Source: Alteromonadaceae bacterium XY-R5 (GTDB taxonomy: Bacteria > Pseudomonadota > Gammaproteobacteria > Enterobacterales > Alteromonadaceae). Taken from it: a stretch of DNA of 64,000 nt. Below, piece after piece: positions 1 to 9,090 of this stretch. A model generated the notes under the pieces. That model searched no databases and was not told where the DNA came from. It worked only from the letters and a program-made list of their open reading frames with translations. The position numbers were made by a program, and so were the translations under genes. The stretch covers positions 1,054,001 through 1,118,000 of the forward strand of contig LXWE01000001.1 of assembly GCA_001660395.1 (NCBI GenBank), given 5' to 3'. Within the stretch, counting starts at the first letter, position 1. Every line of letters begins with the position of its first letter.

Positions 1-1
1 T

Positions 2-2185
2 CCGTCTGTGCCCGGCGCCATGGATTTAGCCGTTGGCTATGTACCCGGAATTGATGCCATTGGCCTGCCGGAAAACAACATGGTAGATGCCTCCAGCGGC
101 GTTACTGCCGAAGGCTTACAAGCCACATCACTGCCGGCGACTGTGGCACTTGCCTCGACCTGGTCGCCTGATATTGCTTATGCCTACGGCAGCCGTATCG
201 GATTAGAAGCGCGTACGCTGGGCTTTACCACAGCCTTGGGTGGTGGCGTCAACCTGATCCGCGATCCACGTAACGGCCGTGGCTTTGAATACCTGGGTGA
301 AGACCCGATTCTGGCTGGCGAGCTCGCCGCAAAGCGCACCATAGGTGTACAGGAAAACAAAATCCTCTCGACCATCAAGCACTTTGCTTTTAACGACATC
401 GAGACCAACCGCATGATAGGTAACTCGGTCGTCGACGAACAAACCATGCGCGAGACCGAATTGCTGGCCTTTGAAATCGCCATCACCAAGGGCAAACCTG
501 CCTATGTGATGTGCGCCTTTAACCAGGTCAACGGTCAATACGCCTGTGAAAACGACTACTTGTTAAATCAAGTACTTAAAGGCGAATGGGGTTATCAGGG
601 TATGGTAATGTCTGACTGGGGTGCCCAGTCCAGCACAATCGATGCCGCCCTGAATGGTCTGGATGAAGAACAGCCGGGGCAGGATAAGCAGGACACTGAA
701 ATTCCTTATTTCATGAGCCTGTACATGGGTGGCCCCTGGTTTATCGACGATTTAGCCGATGCCGTCACTAATGGTGATGTGCCGCTGAGCCGCTTAAACG
801 ACATGGTATTTCGTAAAATCCGCTCCATGATTGCCATGGGTGTGGTTGATGAGCCACCACAAGCACCAGGTGACATTAACGAAAGTGCCGGTAACGTCGA
901 TGCTAAAGCCTTTGCAGATGCCAGCATCATCCTGCTGCAAAACAAAGTGCCAGCTAACGCTGAACAAACCAGCAAAGTTCTGCCTGCAAAAGCCGCCGAG
1001 ATCAACAGCATAGTGGTAGTCGGTAACCATGCAGATAAGGGCGTGCTATCCGGTGGTGGTTCAGGTGGCGCGGCGCCGCTGATTGAAAACCAGGTAGATG
1101 AATGTGGTCAGTTGCCCATTTCACCTTACCCTTCATGTCCAACCTACATAGGCGTGTCTCCGTTAACCGCCATTGAGGAAGAATACCCCAACGCGACCGT
1201 AACCTACTTCGAGGGTGATGATGCCGACGCTGCCGCCGACGCGGCCGCAAATGCAGACTTAACGCTGATTTTTGCAGGTGCCTGGTTCAGTGAAGGTACG
1301 GATAACGCCGACATGAAACTGTCATCGCCTGCCAACAATGACACAGGTGTATACACCTATGATCAGGACGCCCTGATCGCCACGGTAGCAGCCAAGGCGA
1401 AACGTTCTGTGGTGGTGCTGGAAACGGGTCAGCCGGTATTAATGCCCTGGGTAGATAAAGTCGATGGCATCATCAATGCCTGGTATCCGGGTGTGCGCGG
1501 CGCTTACGCCATTGCCGACATTATCTCTGGCGATGTTAACCCATCAGCCAAACTGCCGGTAACTTTCCCCAAAGCAGAGTCGGATTTGGTGGCGACCTCT
1601 TTACCCACTAACTTAGGTACCTTCTTGGGCGCGACCGTCAGCATCAAAAGTCTCGCCAGCTACATCAAATACTATGTGGATCTGTATCTGGGCGATGGTG
1701 CTTACGACTATCTGCGTCAGGTCTTCTACACCGAAAAACTGGCCTGGAATGGTTACAAATGGATGGACAAAAACAACATCGAGCCGCTGTTTGCCTTCGG
1801 CCATGGCTTGTCTTACTCCACCTTTACCTATAGCGATGTGAGCGCCTCAGAAACCAGCGATGGCGACGTAGACGTTAGCTTCACTATCGCCAACACCAGC
1901 GACATTGACGGTACCGAAATTGCCGAAGTCTATGTCAGTCTGCCTGACAATGTGCCGGGTAATGAACAGCCACCTAAACGCTTAGCAGGATTCTCCCGTG
2001 TCAGCATCAATGCGCACGATTCCAGCAAGGTTACTGTAAGCATTCCGCGCAAATACATCAGTACCTGGGATGTGGACAGCCAAGCCTGGATCACCACCTC
2101 CGGAAGCTACACCTTTACCGTTGCCGATACTTCTGCCCTGGCTGATACGACCAATGTGTTAACGACGTCGATCACCATTAACTAA
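2..2185 (+). CDS. Glycoside hydrolase family 3 (beta-glucosidase type), 5'-truncated
   Basis: This is the 3' part of a GH3 enzyme, probably a beta-glucosidase or exo-beta-glucanase acting on oligosaccharides. The frame is open to the left edge, so the N-terminus and any export signal are missing and the GTG at 8 is an internal codon. The visible 727 residues hold most of the catalytic barrel (KHFAFND near nt 377-397; MSDWGA with the presumed Asp nucleophile codon at 614-616), the alpha/beta sandwich domain, the family motif FGHGLSYS near nt 1800, and a C-terminal fibronectin-III-like domain. A porin gene starts 34 bp downstream on the same strand, which suggests co-transcription and joint use of a glucan-type sugar. 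Family assignment is firm; exact substrate is inference. Confidence 0.93.
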   Translation, partial: PSVPGAMDLAVGYVPGIDAIGLPENNMVDASSGVTAEGLQATSLPATVALASTWSPDIAYAYGSRIGLEARTLGFTTALGGGVNLIRDPRNGRGFEYLGEDPILAGELAAKRTIGVQENKILSTIKHFAFNDIETNRMIGNSVVDEQTMRETELLAFEIAITKGKPAYVMCAFNQVNGQYACENDYLLNQVLKGEWGYQGMVMSDWGAQSSTIDAALNGLDEEQPGQDKQDTEIPYFMSLYMGGPWFIDDLADAVTNGDVPLSRLNDMVFRKIRSMIAMGVVDEPPQAPGDINESAGNVDAKAFADASIILLQNKVPANAEQTSKVLPAKAAEINSIVVVGNHADKGVLSGGGSGGAAPLIENQVDECGQLPISPYPSCPTYIGVSPLTAIEEEYPNATVTYFEGDDADAAADAAANADLTLIFAGAWFSEGTDNADMKLSSPANNDTGVYTYDQDALIATVAAKAKRSVVVLETGQPVLMPWVDKVDGIINAWYPGVRGAYAIADIISGDVNPSAKLPVTFPKAESDLVATSLPTNLGTFLGATVSIKSLASYIKYYVDLYLGDGAYDYLRQVFYTEKLAWNGYKWMDKNNIEPLFAFGHGLSYSTFTYSDVSASETSDGDVDVSFTIANTSDIDGTEIAEVYVSLPDNVPGNEQPPKRLAGFSRVSINAHDSSKVTVSIPRKYISTWDVDSQAWITTSGSYTFTVADTSALADTTNVLTTSITIN

Positions 2186-2219
2186 GCACAACAGATACCG
2201 AATTACATAGGATAACAAT

Positions 2220-3374
2220 ATGAAAACCTTACATACTTTACTCGCTGCATCAGTAACTCTGGCGATCTCAGCAAGCGCAGTGGCGACCGAACTAACGGTT
2301 AACGATGTAACCTTCTCGCCTTATGCCCGCGTTGTCGGTGGTATCAGCTACATCAATCATGGCTATGATGCTGGTGAAACCGGCAGCCTTACCGAGGTGG
2401 CGTCAAACCAATGGGGTACGTCTTATTTCGGTGCCAAACTGAGTGTGAAACTGGACGACCATTTCACTGGTATCGCTAACGTTGAAAGCGGTTTTGGCAC
2501 CCTGAACGGCGAAACCAACGTCGAAGACACCCTGTTTAACCGTCAGGCCAACGTGGGGATTGCCCACGACCAGTATGGCCAGCTAACCTTTGGTACCCAC
2601 CTGATGTTAAGCCAGGACATCATTGATATGGATCCCATGCGCTTCCAGTCAATCGGTATCAATACTCTGGTAAACGGCATCAATGATACCTTTGCCGAAA
2701 ACTCTGTGGTCTACCGCTCCGCCAATTACGCCGGTTTCGAATTTGCCGCGATGCAAAAATTCGGTGGCGAAGTATCAGATTCAGAACGCGCTAAGGCTCA
2801 GGCAGTATCGCTGCATTATCAAAACGGCGGTTTAGCCGTACGCGCCATCTGGCAAGCCAGCACAGATGAATTCGGTCGTTATACTGGTGGTGAATACTAT
2901 GGCCTGGGAACCCAAACCCAGTGGTTATACGCCAAAACAGCCATTGTCGCAGCGTCTTATCAGCTCGCCGATACCAAGATCAGCGCAGGTTTCGAACAGA
3001 TAAAAGCCGACGATGCCGGCTACCTGCTCAGCTATACCTTTGACGATGCCGCCGATATGGGCTGGGTTGGCGTGAACTACCAAATCAACGATAAACTGGT
3101 TGCCAACGCTGCGTTTTACCGTATAACCATGTCTTACAGTGGCAAACAATCCAATCTGTATGCTCTGGGCCTGAACTATGAGTTCAATCAGCACTTCACC
3201 TTCTACAGCACCCTGGGCTACATAGGCAACAATGCCATTAGCAGCACCTTTACCAGTGATGTGGGCGTGAATAATCACTCGCTGGATTACAACGAAGTCG
3301 CCTGTGAAGACACAGCTGACTGTAACGGTGCATCTCAGTTAGGTGGCTATTTTGGTGTAGTATTAAGCCTGTAA
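2220..3374 (+). CDS. Gram-negative outer-membrane porin
   Basis: Predicted outer-membrane beta-barrel of 384 residues. The first 22 or so residues form a typical signal peptide ending ASAVA, and the rest is a run of alternating aromatic/polar strands that closes with a hydrophobic strand ending FGVVLSL, as in trimeric porins. The strand-turn pattern (SYFGAKLSVKLDDHF, ANVGIAHDQYGQLTFG) matches the general diffusion porin superfamily. An AGGA ribosome site lies before the ATG. It follows the GH3 gene by 34 bp and is followed by a strong terminator, so the two genes look like one operon; the porin may admit the sugar products or substrates. Two Cys residues near the C-terminus could form a disulfide. 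Substrate unknown. Confidence 0.85.
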   Translation: MKTLHTLLAASVTLAISASAVATELTVNDVTFSPYARVVGGISYINHGYDAGETGSLTEVASNQWGTSYFGAKLSVKLDDHFTGIANVESGFGTLNGETNVEDTLFNRQANVGIAHDQYGQLTFGTHLMLSQDIIDMDPMRFQSIGINTLVNGINDTFAENSVVYRSANYAGFEFAAMQKFGGEVSDSERAKAQAVSLHYQNGGLAVRAIWQASTDEFGRYTGGEYYGLGTQTQWLYAKTAIVAASYQLADTKISAGFEQIKADDAGYLLSYTFDDAADMGWVGVNYQINDKLVANAAFYRITMSYSGKQSNLYALGLNYEFNQHFTFYSTLGYIGNNAISSTFTSDVGVNNHSLDYNEVACEDTADCNGASQLGGYFGVVLSL

Positions 3375-3705
3375 GCACAAGCTTTACAGCCTCTTACGAT
3401 AATTCATAGACACAAGAATCAAAAACCAGCCTTAACGGCTGGTTTTTTGCATTTAAAACAGATGCCCAAATATACAAATTAGTTTTCAACATCATTTGTT
3501 AACCCAGCTAAACGTGATAAATTATCCGCTGATTTACTATTGCCTAAAATACCAACGAAAAATGCATAATTGAGGTTACTTCCTCAAATAACGGAGCAAC
3601 TTACCACACTTAGTTAAGTTTTTTTCGCTCCCATTGGTTGCGTGATAACTTCCGTTTCAGAGTCGGACAACGACGACCAAGGCATTACTACTATCGGACG
3701 CGTCG
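3375..3705. other. Intergenic region between porin and diguanylate cyclase
   Basis: About 330 bp without a gene. It holds the porin terminator near its left end, then AT-rich sequence with a short inverted repeat (TTGAGG/CCTCAA, 3570-3587) that could be an operator or part of the promoter of the downstream cyclase. No small ORF with a ribosome site was seen. Confidence 0.6.
3421..3448 (+). terminator. Rho-independent terminator after the porin
   Basis: An 11-bp stem built on AACCAGCC/GGCTGGTT with loop TTAAC is followed by six T. It lies 47 bp after the porin stop codon and closes the GH3-porin unit. Confidence 0.9.
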
Positions 3706-5421
3706 ATGAATTTACCTAGAGTGATATTCGCGTTGCTAGCACTGTTTTGTGTGCAGCAACTTGTGTTGATCATTCATCAATATGATGAACCGAACGACGC
3801 AACTAGTATGCTCAAGCAAATTCATTATTTTCAGGAAGTCGATGCACAGTCGCTTTCTGTTGAGCAAGCTCAGCAAACCTTTACATCAGAGCAAAGCAGT
3901 CTCGCATCCAGTCCATTTCTTGCTTTTGGCATTGGCAGTCGACCAACCTGGTTGAAACTGCTGATTGAAAACCCCACCAACGAACACCTACACCAACGCT
4001 TGACCGCAGCCCTAACCTGGGTCGATAAGTTAGATATTTATCAGTTTGCAGGCCCACAACTGCTAAGCCAATGGCATGATGGCGATGAACAACCCAAATC
4101 CACTAATTTTGTGCCTGGCGTGGGATTTATATACGACATTCCCCTGCATCCTGGAGAAAACATAATGTATATTCGCGCCCAATCCCATGATCCTATGGTA
4201 CTTCCCATACAATTAACCAGTTTTTCCCAGGCGACCGAACAAAGCATTTTACTCACACTGGCCAATGGGGTGTTGTATGGCATTTTACTCGCACTGATTA
4301 GCTATAACCTGATGCTATTCAGAACCTTTTCTCAGCCACGCTTTTTATATTATTCCATCTATATCGGCAGCTTTATGCTGCTGAACTTAAGCTACAACGG
4401 CTATGCTTTTGCGCTTATTTATCCCAATTATCCCTTGACTCAAAACTATTTCACTTTGTGTTTAATGGTACTACATGGCTGTTGCGGCATAGTATTTATC
4501 CAAAGCTTTTTAGGCTTAAAACACAGCATGCCAATTACTTACAAATCCCTCTTGGCTTACTCAGGCGTAGCACTGGCAGCCTCGATTTTACTCACCCTTA
4601 CCCAACAGCATGTGTACGCAGCCCTGTTTGCCTTTGTGTTCCTGTCTTTTACCTGTGTAGTCATGCTGGTACTTAGTGCATTACACTATAAACGCGTAGC
4701 CGACTCAGAATTACTGGTCGTTGCCGTCACCTCCAGCACACTAGGCATGTTAATTACCGCATTATCCGTATGGGGCAAAATCCCCTTTACCCTGCGCGGA
4801 TTTCATGGGGCGGAGTTTGGGTTATTAATTGAAGCCTTGTTACTGGCCATATTGCTGGCGAAACAGTTAAGAGTAAAAGAAGGTCAACGCACCCGTGCTG
4901 AGTATCTGTCGGCCTTTGATCCCCTAACCGACCTGCGCAATCGTCGCTCATTTTTAGAGGCAGCTAATCGTCACTTAAGCATTGCCAATCGCAAGCAGCG
5001 GCCCATCAGCCTGATCCTGCTGGATATCGACCTGTTTAAACGTTTAAACGACAGTTACGGCCATCATATTGGCGATCAGGCCCTGGTGCATTTTGCCCAG
5101 TTACTCAAAGCTAATGCCCGCGAAGGTGACGTGCTTTCCCGTTGGGGCGGAGAAGAAATGATCCTGTTACTGCCCGAAACCACGGGTCTGCAGGCAATTG
5201 CGTTTGCTGAACGTTTACGTAATACTATCGAACATTCTCCCTTTGCCATGGAACAGGCGCTGCTACAAATAACCGCCAGTTTTGGCGTAGCAGAATACGA
5301 ACACAACACCAGTTTTGAGCACTTATTCGAGGAAGCAGATCATCACCTCTATGCCGCTAAACAAGGCGGTCGCAACCGGGTTGAACCCCAACCAATGCAT
5401 CCCCGGGAACTCAGGGCCTGA
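3706..5421 (+). CDS. Membrane diguanylate cyclase (7TMR-DISM sensor + GGDEF)
   Basis: Predicted to make the second messenger cyclic di-GMP from two GTP at the inner membrane. The 571-residue protein has an N-terminal export/anchor segment (residues 1-20), a periplasmic 7TMR-DISMED2-like beta domain (about 35-170), a 7TM block (about 180-385; many hydrophobic runs such as LYGILLALISYNLML) and a C-terminal GGDEF domain (about 410-565). The active-site loop reads GGEEM at residues 481-485, a functional variant, preceded by DPLTDLRNRR. No EAL domain is present, so synthesis rather than hydrolysis is expected. It stands alone between two gaps. The ligand of the periplasmic domain is unknown; in this family it is often a carbohydrate, which would suit the neighbouring glycosidase. 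Confidence 0.9.
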   Translation: MNLPRVIFALLALFCVQQLVLIIHQYDEPNDATSMLKQIHYFQEVDAQSLSVEQAQQTFTSEQSSLASSPFLAFGIGSRPTWLKLLIENPTNEHLHQRLTAALTWVDKLDIYQFAGPQLLSQWHDGDEQPKSTNFVPGVGFIYDIPLHPGENIMYIRAQSHDPMVLPIQLTSFSQATEQSILLTLANGVLYGILLALISYNLMLFRTFSQPRFLYYSIYIGSFMLLNLSYNGYAFALIYPNYPLTQNYFTLCLMVLHGCCGIVFIQSFLGLKHSMPITYKSLLAYSGVALAASILLTLTQQHVYAALFAFVFLSFTCVVMLVLSALHYKRVADSELLVVAVTSSTLGMLITALSVWGKIPFTLRGFHGAEFGLLIEALLLAILLAKQLRVKEGQRTRAEYLSAFDPLTDLRNRRSFLEAANRHLSIANRKQRPISLILLDIDLFKRLNDSYGHHIGDQALVHFAQLLKANAREGDVLSRWGGEEMILLLPETTGLQAIAFAERLRNTIEHSPFAMEQALLQITASFGVAEYEHNTSFEHLFEEADHHLYAAKQGGRNRVEPQPMHPRELRA

Positions 5422-5528
5422 GTATATTTTATACCAGTGGTAACCACACACTGCTGCACGAAGAGTAAGGCTAGCTTGCGCTACCGGGTTAAAGGCGTAC
5501 CATTAACCATGGTAAAGCCAACAACCTA

Positions 5529-6356
5529 ATGAAGACTCCAGTGAATCCGGCCGCTTTTGACATAATCCCCGCAGCCAGCTTTCCGTCGGTAAACCTGACG
5601 ATGCTTGCGCCTGCCTCGGGTTTGGAACCCTGGGTGCAATGCCTGTGGATGACTACGGGAAATACCCTAAGTGCGCCCTATTTAGAAGAAAAACTGTATC
5701 CCGATGCAGGTGCCAGCCTGACGTTTGCTATCGGCACTACCGGGGTTTCCGCAGCCTATTTTCATAATACCCGTACCTGTCGTCACCGCTGGGACATGGC
5801 CCTGGATTTAATCAGTATTCGCTTACGTCCGGGTGCAGCCTGGAGCCTGCTAAAACTGGCGGTGAGTGAATTGCAGGATACCGATACTAATATTTTAGAA
5901 CTCAAACCGTTCTGGCTTAGTGGCTATCAGCGCTTACTGGATGCTTTGCCCAATAAGCCAACGTTTCAACAGGTTGCTCTGATTCAGCAATGGTTGCTGT
6001 CGCTGCGTCCATCCGCGCAAACACCGGATCAGCGCTTGTTTATGCTGATGGCGGAAGTGAATGCCAATTTGGCTTCACCACTGGATTTGGCTGCCGATAA
6101 GGGCCTGTCCCGTCGTACCCTGGAACGTCATTTGCGTCAGAAATTTGCAGTCTCGCCAAACCAGATACTTGCCTATGCGCAAATTAAACAGGCCCGCCAT
6201 CAGTTGATCCACAGTTCAGCGTCACTGGCCGACATTGCTTTGAATTGCGGTTATTATGATCAGGCCCATTTTACCAATGCCTTTCACGAGCGTACCTTTG
6301 AAACCCCGGCTCAGTACCGCTCGCGCAAGTTGTCGCAATTTTCCAATCGTAAATAA
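5529..6356 (+). CDS. AraC-family transcriptional regulator
   Basis: DNA-binding regulator of 275 residues. The C-terminal about 100 residues contain the two helix-turn-helix units of AraC/XylS proteins (LDLAADKGLSRRTLERHLR and LADIALNCGYYDQAHFTNAF). The N-terminal half resembles the DUF6597-type domain found in many short AraC regulators (LYPDAGASLTF, ISIRLRPGAAWSLL). No ligand can be read from the sequence. The ribosome site is weak; the ATG at 5529 is the first in-frame start after a stop. The next gene on the same strand, an AhpD-like protein, starts 48 bp downstream, so this may be its regulator; AraC-carboxymuconolactone-decarboxylase pairs are common, but the target here is inference. 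Confidence 0.88.
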   Translation: MKTPVNPAAFDIIPAASFPSVNLTMLAPASGLEPWVQCLWMTTGNTLSAPYLEEKLYPDAGASLTFAIGTTGVSAAYFHNTRTCRHRWDMALDLISIRLRPGAAWSLLKLAVSELQDTDTNILELKPFWLSGYQRLLDALPNKPTFQQVALIQQWLLSLRPSAQTPDQRLFMLMAEVNANLASPLDLAADKGLSRRTLERHLRQKFAVSPNQILAYAQIKQARHQLIHSSASLADIALNCGYYDQAHFTNAFHERTFETPAQYRSRKLSQFSNRK

Positions 6357-6404
6357 ACCCTCAGGCGTAAAGTCAGTCCCGTCAACTAACCCGAGGACTT
6401 ACTT

Positions 6405-6857
6405 ATGCAAGAACGTATTACCCAATCTGCCCTATATCAGGCATCTCCCCGTTTAGTTAATCACTTAATGGGCCTGGGCGAACCGGATGCCAGTGCTGAT
6501 TTATCTGCAACGTTACTCCATCTGATTAAGCTGCGAGCCTCTCAGATCAATCACTGTGGTTTTTGCCAGCATATGCACGCAGGTGAAGCCAGAGTAGATG
6601 GCGAATTACAGGCCAGATTAGACGTTCTGCCGGCATGGCGCGAAGTAAGTTGCTTTACCCCGCGTGAACGTATTGCCTTAGCCTGGACAGAGGCCCTGAC
6701 GCTCATCAGCAGTGATCAGGTAAGCGATGAATTGTTCGAAAGTGCGGTGAAAGAATTTGGACAAACTGGCCTGATTGAACTGACGACCGTTATTCTGGCC
6801 ATCAACAGCTGGAACCGTATTTCAGTTAGCCTTCGGTTCCAACCTGACATTGGGTAA
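6405..6857 (+). CDS. Carboxymuconolactone decarboxylase / AhpD-like peroxidase-family protein
   Basis: Small helical protein of 150 residues from the CMD/AhpD superfamily. It carries the redox signature CGFCQHMH with Cys51, Cys54 and His58, the arrangement used by AhpD-type alkylhydroperoxidases for thiol-dependent peroxide reduction. Around it are family helices (LIKLRASQIN, ALAWTEALTLI, ELTTVILAINSWNR). It therefore looks like a cytosolic peroxide-detoxifying enzyme rather than a true lactone decarboxylase. A GAGGA ribosome site lies before the ATG. It follows the AraC regulator and precedes a 59-residue membrane protein by only 6 bp, suggesting a three-gene unit. Confidence 0.87.
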   Translation: MQERITQSALYQASPRLVNHLMGLGEPDASADLSATLLHLIKLRASQINHCGFCQHMHAGEARVDGELQARLDVLPAWREVSCFTPRERIALAWTEALTLISSDQVSDELFESAVKEFGQTGLIELTTVILAINSWNRISVSLRFQPDIG

Positions 6858-6863
6858 CGCGAC

Positions 6864-7043
6864 ATGGAAACACACAGGAGTACCAAAGCAAAACGTAACT
6901 GGCTGGGTATAACCTCAAGCATCGCCTTCTTCTTTGGCAGCATGCTGTTTTTACCTGTCTTCGTCACTTATTCAAGCGCTGGCGTCTGGCTATTTATGAC
7001 AGGCTCTGCGTTAATGTTTGTGGATGTAATCAAGGCATCCTGA
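6864..7043 (+). CDS. Small YrhK-like membrane protein (59 aa)
   Basis: A short frame that is easy to miss: ATG at 6864, TGA at 7041-7043, 59 residues. A basic N-terminus (THRSTKAKRN) is followed by two hydrophobic segments, one around GITSSIAFFFGSMLFLPVF and one around AGVWLFMTGSALMFVDV. The spacing of the two helices and the GS-LF / WLF--GS pattern recall the YrhK domain. It begins 6 bp after the AhpD-like gene and is probably translated with it. Function unknown; the family assignment is tentative. Confidence 0.6.
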   Translation: METHRSTKAKRNWLGITSSIAFFFGSMLFLPVFVTYSSAGVWLFMTGSALMFVDVIKAS

Positions 7044-7253
7044 TGCTTTCTATGTCTTTCCCCCTAGCGCGTTTGTCGATAAGGGGAAACTCCCTTGCCT
7101 AAGTATTCTTCTGCCACTCTTGCGCGTTGCTTTCGATATATCTGCCGATCGCAAATCGTTCGGGTTCTTGTCATTCAATGGTAATATTTACGTAACACTG
7201 ACACACAACATGCAACACACAATTGGCCTCCTGCCAATTCTTTAGGAATGACT

Positions 7254-7823
7254 ATGCAACAAGGACTCCCGCGAAAGCGCCTGCTCTCTTCTTTATTTAC
7301 CCGATTTATTACGACTCCCACTCGCCCATTGGCCCTGATGTTTGCGCTGTTTGCAGGCAACGTTACTGCCGATGAAGTAGTGCTATTTGGAGGCTCCAGC
7401 GTTTATGCCAACAATAACGAGCGTATTTTGTCCGCCTCCTGGCACGTGGACACACCAAGTGTTGAATGGATTGACGGCATTGCTGTTACGTATGGCGAAT
7501 TCAACGGCTTAGACCGCTATTACAGCCGCAGAAATCTGCCGGATGTACATTACTACTCGGTGGGAGCTTACTGGCGATTTCTGCAAACCGAAAACACGCG
7601 TTTACAGTTCGAGTTTGCGCCAACCTATCTGGACGGTACCTTCTATTTCGGTCACTACGTTGGGACTTACTGGCACTTTACATCAAGCCTGAATTATCAG
7701 TACATGTTCAGCAATTCCCCCTTGTATGTCGGGGTGGGTTATCAGCACACCTCAAACGGCGGCGTCAAAGCGCCTAATCCGGGCATTGATGGCCTGGGTT
7801 TACAGCTGGGCCTCCGCTGGTAA
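7254..7823 (+). CDS. pagL: PagL-like lipid A 3-O-deacylase (acyloxyacyl hydrolase family)
   Basis: Predicted outer-membrane beta-barrel enzyme that removes an ester-linked acyl chain from lipid A. The C-terminal family motif YQHTSNGG carries the presumed catalytic His and Ser (His165 and Ser167 counted from 7254), and the chain ends with the barrel-closing LGLQLGLRW. The catalytic Glu of PagL, 12 residues after the Ser, is Asp here (NPGID). The N-terminus is long and basic before a hydrophobic stretch ending GNVTADE, consistent with export. I chose ATG 7254 over ATG 7248 because AGGA sits 6 bases before 7254 but directly against 7248. It appears to be a single-gene unit with its own terminator. 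Confidence 0.82.
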   Translation: MQQGLPRKRLLSSLFTRFITTPTRPLALMFALFAGNVTADEVVLFGGSSVYANNNERILSASWHVDTPSVEWIDGIAVTYGEFNGLDRYYSRRNLPDVHYYSVGAYWRFLQTENTRLQFEFAPTYLDGTFYFGHYVGTYWHFTSSLNYQYMFSNSPLYVGVGYQHTSNGGVKAPNPGIDGLGLQLGLRW

Positions 7824-7834
7824 TTAAATCCTTG

Positions 7835-7870
7835 CTGCCCGGCAAGGAAACAACCTTGCCGGCAGGTTTA
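7835..7870 (+). terminator. Terminator-like hairpin after pagL
   Basis: A 12-bp GC-rich stem with one bulge (CTGCCCGGCAAGG against CCTTGCCGGCAGG) and loop AAACAA is followed by a short T run. It begins 12 bp past the pagL stop. The T tract is weak. Confidence 0.6.
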
Positions 7871-7901
7871 CACTCAGTAACATGTTTCAAAATTAACCCG
7901 C

Positions 7902-7930
7902 TTGATTGCCATTATCACTGAGGGTATAAA
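7902..7930 (+). promoter_or_regulatory. Putative sigma-70 promoter of the lipoprotein operon
   Basis: TTGATT (7902-7907) and TATAAA (7925-7930) are separated by 17 bp, close to the sigma-70 consensus. It would leave a 5' leader of about 110 bases before the GTG at 8050. The short repeat CTGAG/CTCAG brackets the -10 and could be an operator. Prediction by eye. Confidence 0.5.
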
Positions 7931-8049
7931 AACACTCAGAAATGGAATTCTATCCTGCCAGTTATACTTTCTCTGATTGAAGTCCATCTCATCACTTCAT
8001 AACTTCGTTATGTTTAGTTTGTCATTGATGTCTCCAATAAGGAAAAACT

Positions 8050-8730
8050 GTGTTTAATCATACTTCTTCATTCGTTAAGTCAGCGCTATTTACGCTGATT
8101 GCCACTAGCATCATAAGTGGCTGCGCCACCACTTCATCAAAAGTCGTCGAAACCCCTACCGTCGCCAGCTACAACACAAGCTACACAGGCGAGAAAAGTA
8201 AGCTAGTGGTGGGGCAGTTCGTCAATCGTTCCAGTTTCCAGAACGGTATTTTCTCCAATGGTCAGGACAGACTGGGTAGCCAGGCCAAAACCACCTTAAT
8301 GAGCCACTTGCAGCAAACTAACCGCTTTGTGGTACTCGACCGCGATAACATGCAAATGCTGGCCACAGAAGCAGAACGCACGGGCACGCAGCAATCGATC
8401 ACAGGGGCGAAATTTGTACTTACAGGTGACGTGACCGAGTTTGGCCGCAAAACCGAAGGCGACCGACAGCTATTCGGGATTTTAGGCAAAGGTAAATCCC
8501 AAATCGCCTACGCCAAAGTTACCCTCAATGTGGTGGATGTAACCACTTCTGAAGTGGTTTACTCTGTACAAGGTGCTGGCGAATACAGCTTATCAGAACG
8601 CGAAGTGATTGGCTTTGGCAGCACCGCAAGTTACGACGCCACCTTAAATGGCAAAGTACTGGATTTGGCCATTCGCGAAGTCGTGAATAAGCTGGTTACT
8701 GGCTTAGAATCGGGTGCCTGGAAAATCTAA
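8050..8730 (+). CDS. CsgG/HfaB-family lipoprotein
   Basis: Outer-membrane-directed lipoprotein of 226 residues. A GTG start follows AAGGA; the signal peptide ends in a lipobox SGC with Cys at about residue 25. The body has the CsgG-like fold pattern: a strand-rich start (KSKLVVGQFVNRSSF), TTLMSHLQQTNRFVVLDRDN, then ITGAKFVLTGDVTEFG and AKVTLNVVDVTTSEVVYSVQG. CsgG family members form secretion pores or anchor outer-membrane assemblies. It is the first of three tightly spaced lipoprotein genes (2-bp gap to the next), and this trio, CsgG-like/DUF4810/DUF799, recurs in many proteobacteria. No curli genes are nearby, so a role in curli export is not supported. Confidence 0.88.
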   Translation: MFNHTSSFVKSALFTLIATSIISGCATTSSKVVETPTVASYNTSYTGEKSKLVVGQFVNRSSFQNGIFSNGQDRLGSQAKTTLMSHLQQTNRFVVLDRDNMQMLATEAERTGTQQSITGAKFVLTGDVTEFGRKTEGDRQLFGILGKGKSQIAYAKVTLNVVDVTTSEVVYSVQGAGEYSLSEREVIGFGSTASYDATLNGKVLDLAIREVVNKLVTGLESGAWKI

Positions 8731-8732
8731 GC

Positions 8733-9089
8733 ATGACAAGCCGTATCCCATTTCTTGCGGTAGCCTTATTGGCTACTGCCTTTCTAAACGGCTGTAGCAC
8801 GCCAAAATCCTTGTACTACTACGGCCAGTATAACAGCGCCGTATACAGCTATTTTAAAGCAGATGAAGTCAGTATTGATGAGCAAATTTCATTGCTGGAA
8901 AGCATCATCCAAACGGCTGCCGCGAAGAATAAGGCGGTTGCGCCAGGCATTCACGCCCATTTAGGCATGCTGTATTTCGAAGCTGGTAACCCCGGGCTTG
9001 GCACCCAGCACTTTGAGCAGGAACAACGCCTGTTTCCCGAATCAAAACAATATATCGATTTTCTGCTGAAATCGGTCAAGGACGCCTGA
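8733..9089 (+). CDS. DUF4810-type small lipoprotein
   Basis: Lipoprotein of 118 residues with a lipobox ending LNGC, then SLYYYGQYNSAVYSYFK, typical of DUF4810 proteins. The remaining helical part (ISLLESIIQTAAAKNKAVAP, HAHLGMLYFEAGNPGLGTQHF) resembles a single TPR-like pair and could serve as an adaptor between its two lipoprotein neighbours. It starts 2 bp after the CsgG-like gene and ends 1 bp before the DUF799 gene, so translation is almost certainly coupled. Molecular function is not known. Confidence 0.85.
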   Translation: MTSRIPFLAVALLATAFLNGCSTPKSLYYYGQYNSAVYSYFKADEVSIDEQISLLESIIQTAAAKNKAVAPGIHAHLGMLYFEAGNPGLGTQHFEQEQRLFPESKQYIDFLLKSVKDA

Positions 9090-9090
9090 T

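Noticed and set aside
8-2185. GTG at position 8 as the start of the GH3 gene
   Set aside because: The frame is open to the window edge and the N-terminal domain is already under way, so the gene is truncated by the window.
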